From: Hofstenia miamia
Lineage: Eukaryota > Xenacoelomorpha > Acoela
NCBI GenBank assembly: GCA_004352715.1
Contig: SCFE01000113.1
Span: forward strand, 724,775 to 767,837
DNA: 43,063 nt
Reading direction: 5' to 3'
The notes below the pieces were generated by a model, which had not been told where the DNA came from, made no database searches, and saw only the letters and a program-made list of their open reading frames with translations. A program made the position numbers and the translations under genes. Of the stretch, positions 9,401 through 19,860 are shown piece after piece. The stretch's first letter is position 1. Each line of letters opens with the position of its first letter.

Positions 9401-10131
9401 CTGTAAATCAATGTTCTTTGATCTACAATATACTGATTTTTTCTTCTATAGAAAAACATGAAGTTTTAAAATTCTGGAGAATAAAAAATCATTTATCAAC
9501 ATAGCTCTCATCAAATTTTGCAGCGCTATACCATCACTGCAACTTTTTTCATTAAAAATGATTAAGTCTGAAAGGTGCTAAAAAGCTATCACTAGTAATG
9601 TTTTGTCTCTTTCCAAAAAAATTTAAGTCAAGGTTTTTAAAAAAATTTATGAAGTTGATAAACTCTCAAATTCTTTTTTGGCAAGATAAACACATATCTA
9701 CTTCATATTTGTAATTAAGATATCTCAATATCCAAAACTTAATTATTTCGTATGTTTCTGATTAATTTGCATGACAATCACACGAAAGCGGACTTTGCAG
9801 AGAGTGCAATTGTTTATCAGATGTTAAGCAAAAGAAAGCGGCATAATTTTTACATTTTCTCGAAATTTTAAATAACATATCTGATTAAATATTTTACAAA
9901 TTCTCGCAGAACTTGTTGATTTTTTATTAGAACCAACATATATTTAAAAATAATCTTGAACTGATCTTCGCTTATGAAATCAAATGCGGAAACACGATCC
10001 ATGGTCACTATGTTAAAAGAAGGGTAAATTTAAATTATTTTATTTCTTTGCCTCATATAGGGGAAATACATGGATGTTTCCAACTACGCTAGTGTAAATT
10101 GACTTCCACCTCTCCCAAAATCCTATCTTAC
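9401..10131. other. No recognised gene (possible intron)
   Basis: AT-rich DNA between the possible lectin-like exon and the second CAP exon. It would be intronic if the gene model is right. No other signal is seen. Confidence 0.4.
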
Positions 10132-10288
10132 ATATAAGCATAAATAATTTGTAAACTTTCCCAGAAATGTTTCTTTCTTTTTCCAGGCATCCATATTCAG
10201 AATCACTCAAGCTGGCCACATTACAGACGTGTTCATGAATAGAATCCTCAAGATCACATTTGAATTCAAAATACTCCTTAAGGTAGAC
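10132..10288 (-). CDS. CAP-domain gene, proposed exon 2
   Basis: The minus-strand exon runs from an acceptor at 10290-10289 (ATTCATTAG) to a GTAAGA donor beginning at 10131. It encodes FEFKCDLEDSIHEHVCNVAS, which matches the CAP/SCP pattern of a Cys-acidic-LE stretch, helix and Cys (as in nematode ASP-like proteins). It joins in phase 0 with exon 1, whose last residues are APDMKLL. A second acceptor a few codons in (CCTTAAG) is also possible. The plus strand of the same segment is also bordered by splice-like sites (TTTTTCCAG and CAG|GTAAAG), so the strand assignment rests on the protein match. Confidence 0.4.
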
Positions 10289-10547
10289 CTAATGAATTTG
10301 GCATTGATCAGGTAAAGAAAAAATGTTTCAAATATTAAGCATATCTAATGTATTTTTATAAATAGGATTTTATATAATCTTTATTCAGCTTGAATCCAAG
10401 AAATTATTGTTTCTTGTAAATTTTACAATTTACCGTAGAATATGATAGCAGTGCTCAAATTCGTTTCATATGCAACAAATATTCCAAATTTTATAATAAA
10501 AAAGTATTACAGAGTTTGATTAAAATTATAATACAAAATCTCTGAAC

Positions 10548-10549
<2 letters not shown>

Positions 10550-10605
<56 letters not shown>
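10550..10605 (+). repeat. (AT)n microsatellite
   Basis: A pure AT run of about 56 bases, inside the proposed CAP-gene intron. Confidence 0.95.
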
Positions 10606-10607
<2 letters not shown>

Positions 10608-10749
10608 GCTTACGCCTATCCACTAAAAGAATCACAGCAGATGTTAGTATAACCAAATTGAAAAATGCCAAAATGGTGAAGTAGCTTTGTTTGTGAAATA
10701 TTACATATATAGAAAATTTCCTTGCCTGATTTTATTCTAAAATGCATAC

Positions 10750-10932
10750 CAAAAGTTTCATATCTGGAGCATATCCTTGAGCTGTTGACACGGTGCCATT
10801 GACATCGTCTCCACTCAAACTATTGCGGAACTCATTATGTTTGTCAAGAAATGCTTTTTTTGAAGAACTGGTTAAAATTTGGTTGGAAATTCTTATTACA
10901 ACAAAACATATAAATAGTTGCAATGTATTCAT
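10750..10932 (-). CDS. CAP (SCP/TAPS) domain protein, first coding exon
   Basis: It begins at ATG 10932 with a likely signal peptide (MNTLQLFICFVVIRISNQI), so the product is probably secreted. The start of a CAP domain follows: KKAFLDKHNEFRNSLSGDD with the family's HNEFR helix, then GYAPDMKLL, equivalent to the ASNM/AANM segment. The exon ends at 10750 before a GTATGC donor. Upstream on the minus strand a TTTATTTTAG acceptor about 16 bases before the ATG hints at an intron in the 5' UTR. CAP proteins are secreted and have varied roles, including defence, venom and lipid binding. The function here cannot be told. Downstream exons are only partly identified. Confidence 0.7.
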
Positions 10933-13001
10933 CAGCCAATCCGTTTTGCTAAAATAAAGTGGGTTGAATATAATTCAACCTTACAATATATTTTGGTTGG
11001 ACAATTTTGAATAAGGAAATTTATCATTTTCTAATTCTCATATACTAAATAATTTCACTTTTATCATGAACTGCTAGAATAAATATATGCCATACTACAA
11101 TCCTGAGAAAAACTTTTTAACACGTTGGCTGCCGCAGTGTATTAAATTAGTTATTTCCATAGTGCCAACGGTATTTTAAGTATTTTATCTTTGCTGAATA
11201 TAATTTTTCAGTAATATATGACATTACTAGGCACTCAACAATTCTTCAGAAATATTTCGCTTCAAAATATTTTTGCCTGTGACCTTCTGGCAGGTCACGC
11301 GGTACATAAATAGAAATAGGTGTTACGAGCCGCTGGCCACATAAAATCTTTGCATGAGCTCGTTTTAGCTCGGTATTTTTTTAAAAATATTGTGCTCAAA
11401 GAATTTTTTACAAATCTATTCCTATTATTTTTACTACATTTCCTAAATCAATAAATTTTTAAGGTAGGTTTCGATAAATATTTATGCATTAGTACTGAAC
11501 TTCAAATGATGGCTAGCTTTTAATTTCAAATTAGCAGAAATTATTTATGGTATATGCAAAGTTTTTAGACTAGCAAATGAAGGAAATATCATTCCTTGTT
11601 TATTAAAGAAATATTTTATTTATTCAATGTGCAAAGATAAATTTTATTATTGTAGATGTTAGGCATAATGCTGTAATGAAAAAAGGTTTTAGTCATTCCA
11701 CGTCTCAGAATTTGAAATTAATTATATTAATTAATAATATTAATTGAATTCAAGTTCAATCTTACTAATGTGGATTTGTTTCATTGTTTCACTAGACAGA
11801 TGCAAAAATAATTGTGCAGACATTTTATTATCATTAGTCTGTCTTAAAAATTGAATCCGTACCGTAGATTGCAGAAACAACACAACATTTTGACAATCAG
11901 GCGATAATTATGATTTTATTATATACTTAGGCTTATTTATGTTAAGAAATAAAATACCTTACCTCATTTCAGAAACAATTCAGTTCAAATTTAATAGCGG
12001 TTATTATTATGTTGAAATTGCGTATTTAGACCAATTAGCGCGTTTGTTTCTCTCGATGACTTAAAATAGAAACTAAAATACGCTTGATTTCAAAATCTCT
12101 TGACAGCTTTTCGACGTGTTTGATCAATCAAAACGGCTTTTTTCAATTTGTTGTCTATGAATCATACATGTAAATACCAAATTCTGCATTTCCTGAGTGT
12201 TATGAGTTAGTAATCTTCCTGCTCTTATAATCCTACATTTTTCAGGTGTAAATTATTTGTACAAAATTTTACTGTGATCCAATTCTTGAATTATTCCTGA
12301 TCGGAAAATCGTTTACTGGAAAATTGCTGGCAATCAACTTAGCAAATTTAATTGTTCATTATTTAAGGCTAACATTAGAAGAATGCTAGTTGATTGCCTG
12401 GAAGCAAAGTTTGATGAAACATGGTAGAGGGACCAATTAGTAAATATATTAATGAAGTATTTGGAATTGTCTAATCATTGAAATTTGATTCTAATTTTTT
12501 GTCTAATATTCATGAATAACTAATTCATAGTTTAATATGTTATATACCCAATTTGTCAATTTAATTTTATCTTTTGAACTCAACTCACACAAGAAAAGGG
12601 AGAAGGTGGTTTGATTCAGCATAATTCATAAAATTATGTGTCTATGCAATATGTTTCCATGAAACTATGTACGTTAATAGAACAAGCTTTCTTTTACAAA
12701 ATGAGCTCGTTAGATAGGTGATGACGTCATTAATGAGAAAATGTGAATTTTTGAAGTTTTGTATTTCTTCAATGCTAAAGCTTATGATGATGTCTGAGTT
12801 GACAGACCATATTAATGTATATATGGAAGGCTTTTTATCGAAAAACAGGTATCAAATGTCAAAATGGCGAACAAAAGAGTAGTTTCATGTAAAAACGCAA
12901 TATGGCATCGTAGTCAAAATTTTGAAAATATTGTTGAGAAAAGTCTTGTATGGCAAGAGAATAATTCTCTGTAAGACTAAAAGTCAGGAAGGCACAGGTA
13001 T
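10933..13001. other. No gene seen
   Basis: AT-rich. At 11108 a TTAA is followed by CACGTTGGCTGCC, and a GC-richer patch lies at 11270-11340. This recalls decayed TTAA-specific elements but no second end is visible. A CRE-like TGACGTCA occurs at about 12723. Confidence 0.4.
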
Positions 13002-13406
13002 ATCGCTATCAAAGATTGACGCGGGTGCGAGTTTACCTGCGCGGTTGCTGTATTACCCGCGCGAGTGCATTGCGGATACCGAATTTCAAATGCCACGCGG
13101 GTTGGGGTGCGATGCGGCTGGACATTTTTATTTTGTTACGTATGTAATACTAAACAATATTATAATAATTCTAATCTATTTAATATAACACATTTGACAT
13201 CATTCACTCAATTAAACAAAGTTAATAGTAAGTCAATTCGGTGATTGACATTTTTTGGCTTACTCGACAGGCGAAATCTAGAAAATAGTAGATGTGTTGC
13301 GGATGCTGGTGAATTTTTCTAACAGACAGGTTGCGGGCCCACTCACTGCGGGTGCAGTGCAATGCGCTTATAAAAAATTGCACCCACGTCCATCTATGAT
13401 CGGGAT
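13002..13406 (+). mobile_element. hAT-like MITE with imperfect 8-bp target duplication
   Basis: The left end is CAAAGATTGACGCGGGTGCG (from 13010). The right end, read on the minus strand from 13398, is CATAGATGGACGTGGGTGCA, matching at 17 of 20 positions. The flanks are ATCGCTAT (13002-13009) and ATCGGGAT (13399-13406), an 8-bp duplication with two mismatches, as expected for hAT insertions. The element is 389 bp, GC-richer than its surroundings and has no transposase, so it is non-autonomous. Confidence 0.7.
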
Positions 13407-13965
13407 ATTCAAAAAACTAAAACTTAAAAAAGTTTACAAGGGTGGAATAAACCCCTTTGGCAAATAGGGTTAAAACTGAACGTATTTTCGCATTGAATTG
13501 CATGGTGTGTATTTAGGGGTTTCTGATCTTGTCTAATCAATTCAAATTATTGCACAAATGCCATTTCCTACGCATCTCTCCTTCATTACACGCGGTTCGA
13601 TACATGTTGTCTATATGGTTAACACTATACCTGCTGCAATTTAATCCGGACTTTTTGTTAGGTGATTTTAACCCCTTACGAGATCAATGAAGCTTGCTTT
13701 AGCTTGAATGAACTATTCAAATTCTCAAAAAGATGCCAAATATATTCTAGAATTGATATTTTTTCCTTAACAAAAAGAAAATTTCTAAAAATTTGTAGCT
13801 AATTCAAATTTAGTCCCAATATCAAATTCAACAGGAAAGTGGAAAAATTAATGAAAAAATGAAAATTTAAGGTGGTTGTATATATAGATCCCGCTTTTTT
13901 ATAGCTACTCTACACATTTCTAAGCATTTCTGAAGTAGTTTTTTTCAAAATCATGTAGTAGAATT

Positions 13966-14128
13966 AATCGTCCAGATGCATTTTCTTTTAAAGCATCTAG
14001 ATTATGGAATAATTTAAATTCAATATACAAATGGCACAAAATTATAAAAATTTATGCCCTTAAATAATAGGGCACATTTATGATTTTGTAAATATACATA
14101 ACCAATAAATTTGCCTTAACTCTTATTA
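13966..14128 (+). mobile_element. LINE 3' end: C-terminus of ORF2 plus 3' UTR
   Basis: About 33 codons read NRPDAFSFKASRLWNNLNSI and on, which matches the end of LINE ORF2 proteins (the RLWNSLP-type motif). Stops and a short UTR follow, ending AATAAATTTGCCTTAACTC. The 5' remainder is not recognisable upstream, as expected for a 5'-truncated insertion. The terminal sequence matches the 3' end at 9125-9253. Confidence 0.65.
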
Positions 14129-14190
14129 ATACTATAATTCTCTCAATTTAATAATTTTAAAATAGAGTTAAAATTATAGGAATATGTATA

Positions 14191-14655
14191 ATCATAGTAT
14201 TTATTTTTTACCAAGATACTATAATTTAAGAAAAAATTTAAATTAAAAATATATATTAAATTCCAGTTTTAAAAGTTTAATCCTTTTCTTAAACGACATG
14301 TATTATAAAGGTAGACGATATAATGGGTGCAAGGATCCACAATATTATATAATTTGTTATGGTAAATTTCTAAATAATCTTTTTAAATTGTGCTTTACGT
14401 TTTTTAGTGGATTTTTAAATCTGATCATAGTATTTATTTTTTAATCTAATATTATTCTTTGAATAACCTCTTTGTCTTCCTTATTTATATTCAGTTCCAG
14501 TTTTAAAAGTTTAATCCTTTATTTAAATGACATGTATTATAAAGGTAGACGATATAATGGGTGCAAGGATCCACAATAGTATATAATTTGTTATGGTAAA
14601 TTTCGAAATAATCTTTTTAAATTGTGCTTTACATTTTTTAGTGGATTAAGAAGAT
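14191..14655 (+). repeat. 233-bp tandem duplication
   Basis: Copy A (14191-14423) and copy B (14424-14655) share the first 20 bases and the last 160 bases with few changes, including a word reading GTAGACGATATAATGGGTGC. A block of about 50 bases near the start of each unit is unrelated. No coding content is seen. Confidence 0.85.
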
Positions 14656-16433
14656 TAATTGATAGTTTCAAATGAACATGAGTAATAATTATCACCATTT
14701 TTATTGAGTATAGATATTCCAAGAATTTTCTCAATATCAAGAGGATCTTTCGTTATAGAAACTGTAAGCACATTTATAGCAGTGTCAGATAAATTAAGAT
14801 CATCGCAAATAATTACATTTGATTTTTCATATACAGCATCTTGAATAGAGACAATTACAAAATTTTCGAAACAAAAAGAGCAGACGCCTTAGTAAATAAT
14901 TTTTCAAATTGCCTTTAAATAACTTAGGCATTTTGCCTGTTTCTTATTTCCTGCAAGTATCAGCAAAAAGTAAATTTAATTGTAAATGTTTTTCTAAGAT
15001 GTCTGTTCTTTAAATTCAGCTAAGAAACTGCATGTTTGGCTGTTTTGTGTTTTAGAATTTCTTTTATTAGATTTCCATATTATTCAAACAAAGCTCTCGT
15101 GATAAGAAAAAAGTAATTGTTCTATAAACTACTATTTGCTCTTTTCATTATGCAAGAAAATAGATATGAGTTGCATTCATGAATACAGAAAAAAATTTTC
15201 TAAAAAAAAATTTTGGTTTATCTAGATATAATCTTCTCTAAATTAGAAATCAATGAATAAAACAATTTCATTGTTATCTGCTCTGCTTCTAGTAGTAGAC
15301 ACTTGATTTGTCTTTTCAATTATTGAACACATATGTAATCTTAGTCAACAATATTTAAAGGAAACTTCAGTTGAACTTCAATACATTTAATGCATCATTT
15401 CTAAAAAATTTTGATGCATTTAACCTATTGTGTAATTTAAAACAAATTTTTATTGAACTACATGTACTTTACTAAAATATGGAGAAGCAAACAACAACAA
15501 TTTTACAAGATGGGACATTCTAGGCTGGATAGTTTTTGTTTTTGAGAGTTACAATTATATTACGAAATGCGATTCTTATATACTCCAATAGTAGCAGATA
15601 ACGGACCAATTCCGTTCCAATGGGAGGCTTTGAAGTTCTCATAACACATATGGCTACTTGCCATAAGGGAATTTACAAATTATATTGGACAATATCTAGT
15701 GACAAAAAGTTTTTGACAAAATTCAATTGAGCTCATCTTTTAGAATTTTATTAATTTATCTAGAAAATGAATATTTTTTAGAATTTTTGGACAATAAAAT
15801 GATCTTATTTAACAAAAAAATTTTTCTTATGTGAACTAGATTTCTAAATTTGTGAAGTAAGCTTTGCAAATGCTGAAAGCACCAACTATTCTTTAAATTC
15901 CATGATATGCAAATTCTTTTTTGTGCATCTTATTCTATATGAAAACAAGTTTTCTGGTAAATGTATAGATATATTTTAGAATACTATAAGTTAAAGCACT
16001 TAAAACAGCAAATATACAGTGACTATAGTAGAGACACTGAATAAAATGAACGGGCGAAGAAGGCTTCCATCTAAAAAATATCATAAAATAATATTTATAA
16101 TGAAGCTAGACTAGATATTTTAAAAATGAAACATAAAATTTCAACTAATCCCATGTGACTTAGCGCATATTCTTATAATATGCAATATCATAAATAACTT
16201 AACGAATTTCTGGTAAAAGTATGTTGAAGTTATTTTTGTACATAGCCTTAAAAATTAAAGACCAATATTTAACAATATATCATAATGTGCTTTTCTAGAA
16301 GACATAATTGACAGAAAAATATTTTATTATTTATAATTCCTTTGAAAATAAGAATCAATTGCCAAAGAAATTCATATGAACAATTGGGTTACTTAGTGTA
16401 TCTGTAAGTGGCCAAAAATATACATAGTTTTTC
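14656..16433. other. No gene seen
   Basis: AT-rich sequence without recognised coding, TIR or satellite structure. Confidence 0.5.
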
Positions 16434-17450
16434 TATATATATATATATATATATATATATTATGTATATTATGCTAATGATCTTATTAATAAACTTCTAA
16501 TTCAAAATCAATTTCTTGAAGCATACAGAAGAGGAATTCAAGGGAATTTAAATACCTTGATGTTCACGCTAAGCGTGCATAGGCATTCTAGAAATATCAA
16601 GTTTTAAATTCTGATAGAAATCCCATGCAAATTATAGGAAGTTTCGATGAAAGTACTGTAATGGAATATTTAAATTTTGATACATTAATACTTCGAAAAT
16701 TTCTAATAAAAATTGAGAAAGTCCTGAGATTTTAAACTAGCCGTTTTGTCATTTTCAGACATTTTTCAAGCTTATTTTATGCATTTGGAAATAGTGAAAT
16801 ATGGACAGATCTATTGGCAAACTTGCTTAAATGTAATTTTTTTAAAGTAAAGAACAAAGTATAGTATTCATATGAATCCTACTTATTACAGTACTTAGAA
16901 TATGCAATTAAAAATCTAAAAAACCATTTGCATTCACAGTTCATTTCCAAAAAGTTATTCTTTTTTGTATTATATAATTAATAAGCAATATTTGTATAGT
17001 AATAAAAAATAATTAGGTTAATGTGGAATTAGCATCTCTAGCAATTAATAGTACTTAAGTTTTTGAGATATTTTAAGGTCTAATCTTAGGACTAGAAAAT
17101 GCAGTTAGAAGCTTCTATTCGTAAATTAGAATTCCTACTCAAGATTTTCAGATATTTTATGATCTTATCTTAAGACTTGAAATCCAATTAGAAGCTTCTA
17201 TTGCAAAATGGGTGTTTTTAAGAATAGTTCTTGAAGCTAGAAAGCGTAAGTAGAAACTCTCGATCAATTTGGTGTGGGCGTCCTTTTTTACAATGTTTTA
17301 CTCAACAAAAATTCAAATTTTAAATGCAATGGAATTAATTAAAATATGATTTGTTAAGGTCTTCAAATATTTTAACAAACAAAATAAATTTTATAATGTA
17401 ATATAATAAATTCAACTATTGAATCGAATTTCCACTATCAGGTTACACTT
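16434..17450 (+). repeat. Interspersed repeat, copy A (matches 37461-38337)
   Basis: It starts with (AT)n at 16434-16460, followed by a sequence shared with 37461-38337 at high similarity, ending near TTCCACTATCAGG. Copy A has about 160 extra bases after 16500. Inside is an 84-bp tandem repeat (units at 17066 and 17150, each with TTAGAAGCTTCTATT) and a partial third unit. No coding function is visible, so it is probably a noncoding element or the 3' part of one. Confidence 0.8.
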
Positions 17451-18856
17451 GCATGCAATCAAAGATGTAAACGTGCGACCTGCGATATGGGTGAAAATTT
17501 GAACGGGCCGGGTTATAGATCGAATGAAATTACTGTTGCTGGTCATGGGCCGATTCCCGGGTCAGCTATAATTAAAACGTATTGATTTATATAAGTAAAA
17601 ACATTACTATATAAGTTGAAAATGTTGCATTTTTCACTAAGTCAATGAATATGAATTTTCTGCCTAGTGCCTATTATTCCAGCGTTATTACGACGTACAT
17701 GTTATGACATTTTGATAAAGACTCTCAACTTGAAAATAAGCTTGTAGAGGTTTTCGACGGTTTACGCAAGTAAACGTCGCATCAGCTATTACTTTATCAG
17801 GTAACATTCAAATTCGGAAAAACAAATCGTTGCCATGTCATATCTAAAAAACTGCTTCTTATTGAAGACACATTCTATCTCGATGTTATTGATGAATATA
17901 ATTTACCCATTATGACAATTGAAGTGGAAATTCAATCACATCGTGAATTTAAACCTTCATATAAGTACAAAAATTATTCAATTTGTCAGGGGAATATGTA
18001 TGCAACTACCTAAAGCTGCCAGTCATTGTTTGCAAATTTTTCGTTATTCGCTCTGTTTTAAGTGAACAGCACGTTTGATTTTCAGGACTCACAATAAAAA
18101 ATTACGGATAACGTGCCGGGTTGCATGTGCAAAACTTAGATCCGGTTACATTTTTCATCCAATGCTATCCGCCTTAGGCATAGAGGTTACCGAGTTTCAA
18201 ACGATAGAGATCCCACTTTGAAAAGCAAACCAAATAAGAGAAAAGGATTTTATATCTAACTCAAAGCATGTTGTTTTATCGAAATATTCCCACTTTGCTC
18301 ACTTCTCATGCGGCAAGATCAGTTATTAAGTATGAAACTTCCGTAATATGCCTGACTCTATGCTCATCATTTTCATGTTTTATAATATTTGATATTCATA
18401 AATGAAATTTAATCAACTTGAATTTGGAGTAAAAATGTACCATACTCCAATTTGATACAGTTAAAACCGGGTGCATACTTTGATTTCATAAGCATTTATA
18501 TAAAACATCATAATTTTTAATTGTCAACAAAACTTAACAGGTCAAATCTTGATGTATGAACCTTTCAGTCAACCCCCAGATACAACTCTAAAGCGAAGTG
18601 TAAATTCACAAAAAAGCGTTTCGCAAATTTCCGTAGGCAAACAATAGAAAATCAACTGTCGTCATTTCAAGGTCTAAAAAATTGTAATTGCTCTCTACAT
18701 GACTTAAAATTGTATCATTTCAAAAAATATGCTAGCATAATATGTATTGACTCAAACATTACCAATGTAATATTTCAAGACTTGCAAACATTCAATAGAT
18801 GATTCAAAATTTTTCGAAGGTGTAATATGTAAAAAGACTCTTCATTTCACTAAGAA
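17451..18856. other. No gene; possible decayed hAT-like ends
   Basis: A GC-richer patch at 17481-17575 (with GGGTGAAAATTTGAACGGG) and another at 18110-18180 (minus strand GGATGAAAAATGTAACCGG) could be degenerate inverted ends about 690 bp apart. No target duplication is visible. Otherwise the region is AT-rich. Confidence 0.3.
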
Positions 18857-19520
18857 ATGTACTGTTTTTTTCCAACCTCCAGCTTGGATTTTATCAATAA
18901 CTATAGTAAACACTTACCAACCCTTTGCTCGAGCTGTGTAGATGCTGGTGGCAAAAACTTATGCTCTAAATCAATATCAGTAATCAATTTCTTGATTGAA
19001 GAACTCAAAAAAGAACTTGATTTTTTAAATTTTCAATTTCTAAAACAAAAGCTGAATTTACTAATCAACAGGTCCATGTTACTAACTCTACCGCAAATGT
19101 ATCAAATAATTTCAATTCTGATATTAATCAGAAGCTTATTATCTTTAACTTAAATGAAACTGTTGGTTCATACAACGTCCGCTTAATAAATAAAGTCTGA
19201 GAGATATCTTTAATCATATCAGAGTTGACGATAATCATCCTATTTATTTATATCGCATTGGTAAGATCCACAATGGAAAACCTCGTCCAGTAATAGTGAA
19301 GCTAAACTCCGGATGGTCCAAACGATTAGTACTGGCGAACTCTTTCAAACTGAAATCCTACAGCCAAAATATATATATTAAAGCAGCCCTAAATGATCAT
19401 GAAAGAGCGATAGAAAAAAACTATTGAAAAAAGGTATGAAATGATCAATATGGATGGTATTGATAAAAATCGCATGAAAATTACGAACCTTATGCTCTAC
19501 TGCGATAACAAATAGCTAAC
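18857..19520 (+). pseudogene. LINE ORF1-like protein, decayed
   Basis: The plus-strand stretch starts with a Cys-containing and helical segment (LCSSCVDAGG, then EELKKELDF, coiled-coil-like). After a frameshift it continues with KLIIFNLNETVGSYNVR, then LYRIGKIHNGKPRPVIVKLN and a short helix before stops. This order (coiled coil, RRM-like KLIIFNL core, and the RIGK...KPRPI/VKL strand) is typical of the RNA-binding first protein of many invertebrate LINEs. Several stops and shifts break it. It sits directly upstream of the endonuclease of the same element, in the same direction. Confidence 0.7.
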
Positions 19521-19579
19521 ATTGAAATGACTGTCTGATTTTATTTCAAATTTATATAATATGTCATTTCCTTCTATAT

Positions 19580-19650
19580 TTTGTAACAATGGTAATGGTT
19601 TTAAAATGAAGTTCTTGGAGTTGAAAGGCATCATTATTGAAATTTATGAG
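19580..19650 (+). pseudogene. LINE endonuclease, first segment (before the nested element)
   Basis: The frame FCNNGNGFKMKFLELKG corresponds to the start of the LINE apurinic-type endonuclease (the WN-NG-K-EL pattern). It continues to 19650, where a TA-flanked 3.0-kb element interrupts it. The same frame resumes at 22664 with AIAALQETKLGES. Confidence 0.65.
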
Positions 19651-19860
19651 TACCCATGTTGTTCATCCTAGTAGGATCCTACTAATTCCTAGAAATTCCT
19701 AAGAAAATCCTATTTCCTAGCAATTCCCGGAATTTCTTAAAGGCACCTATTAGAAAATAATCTAGGAATTACTAAGATCCTATTAGGAAATTCCTTGTAA
19801 ATCCTAAAATTTCCTGCAAATACTTATCAGGAATTCTAAGGATTTTGTAGGACTTGTGGA

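Noticed and set aside
11108-11345. TTAA followed by CACGTTGGCTGCC, suggestive of a piggyBac-like end
   Set aside because: No inverted partner end with a second TTAA could be found.
12922-13188. 88-codon plus-strand frame
   Set aside because: It runs across the left border of the hAT-like MITE and has no motif.
17481-18180. Possible inverted ends of an hAT-like element
   Set aside because: About two thirds identity over some 24 bases and no 8-bp target duplication. Not enough to call.
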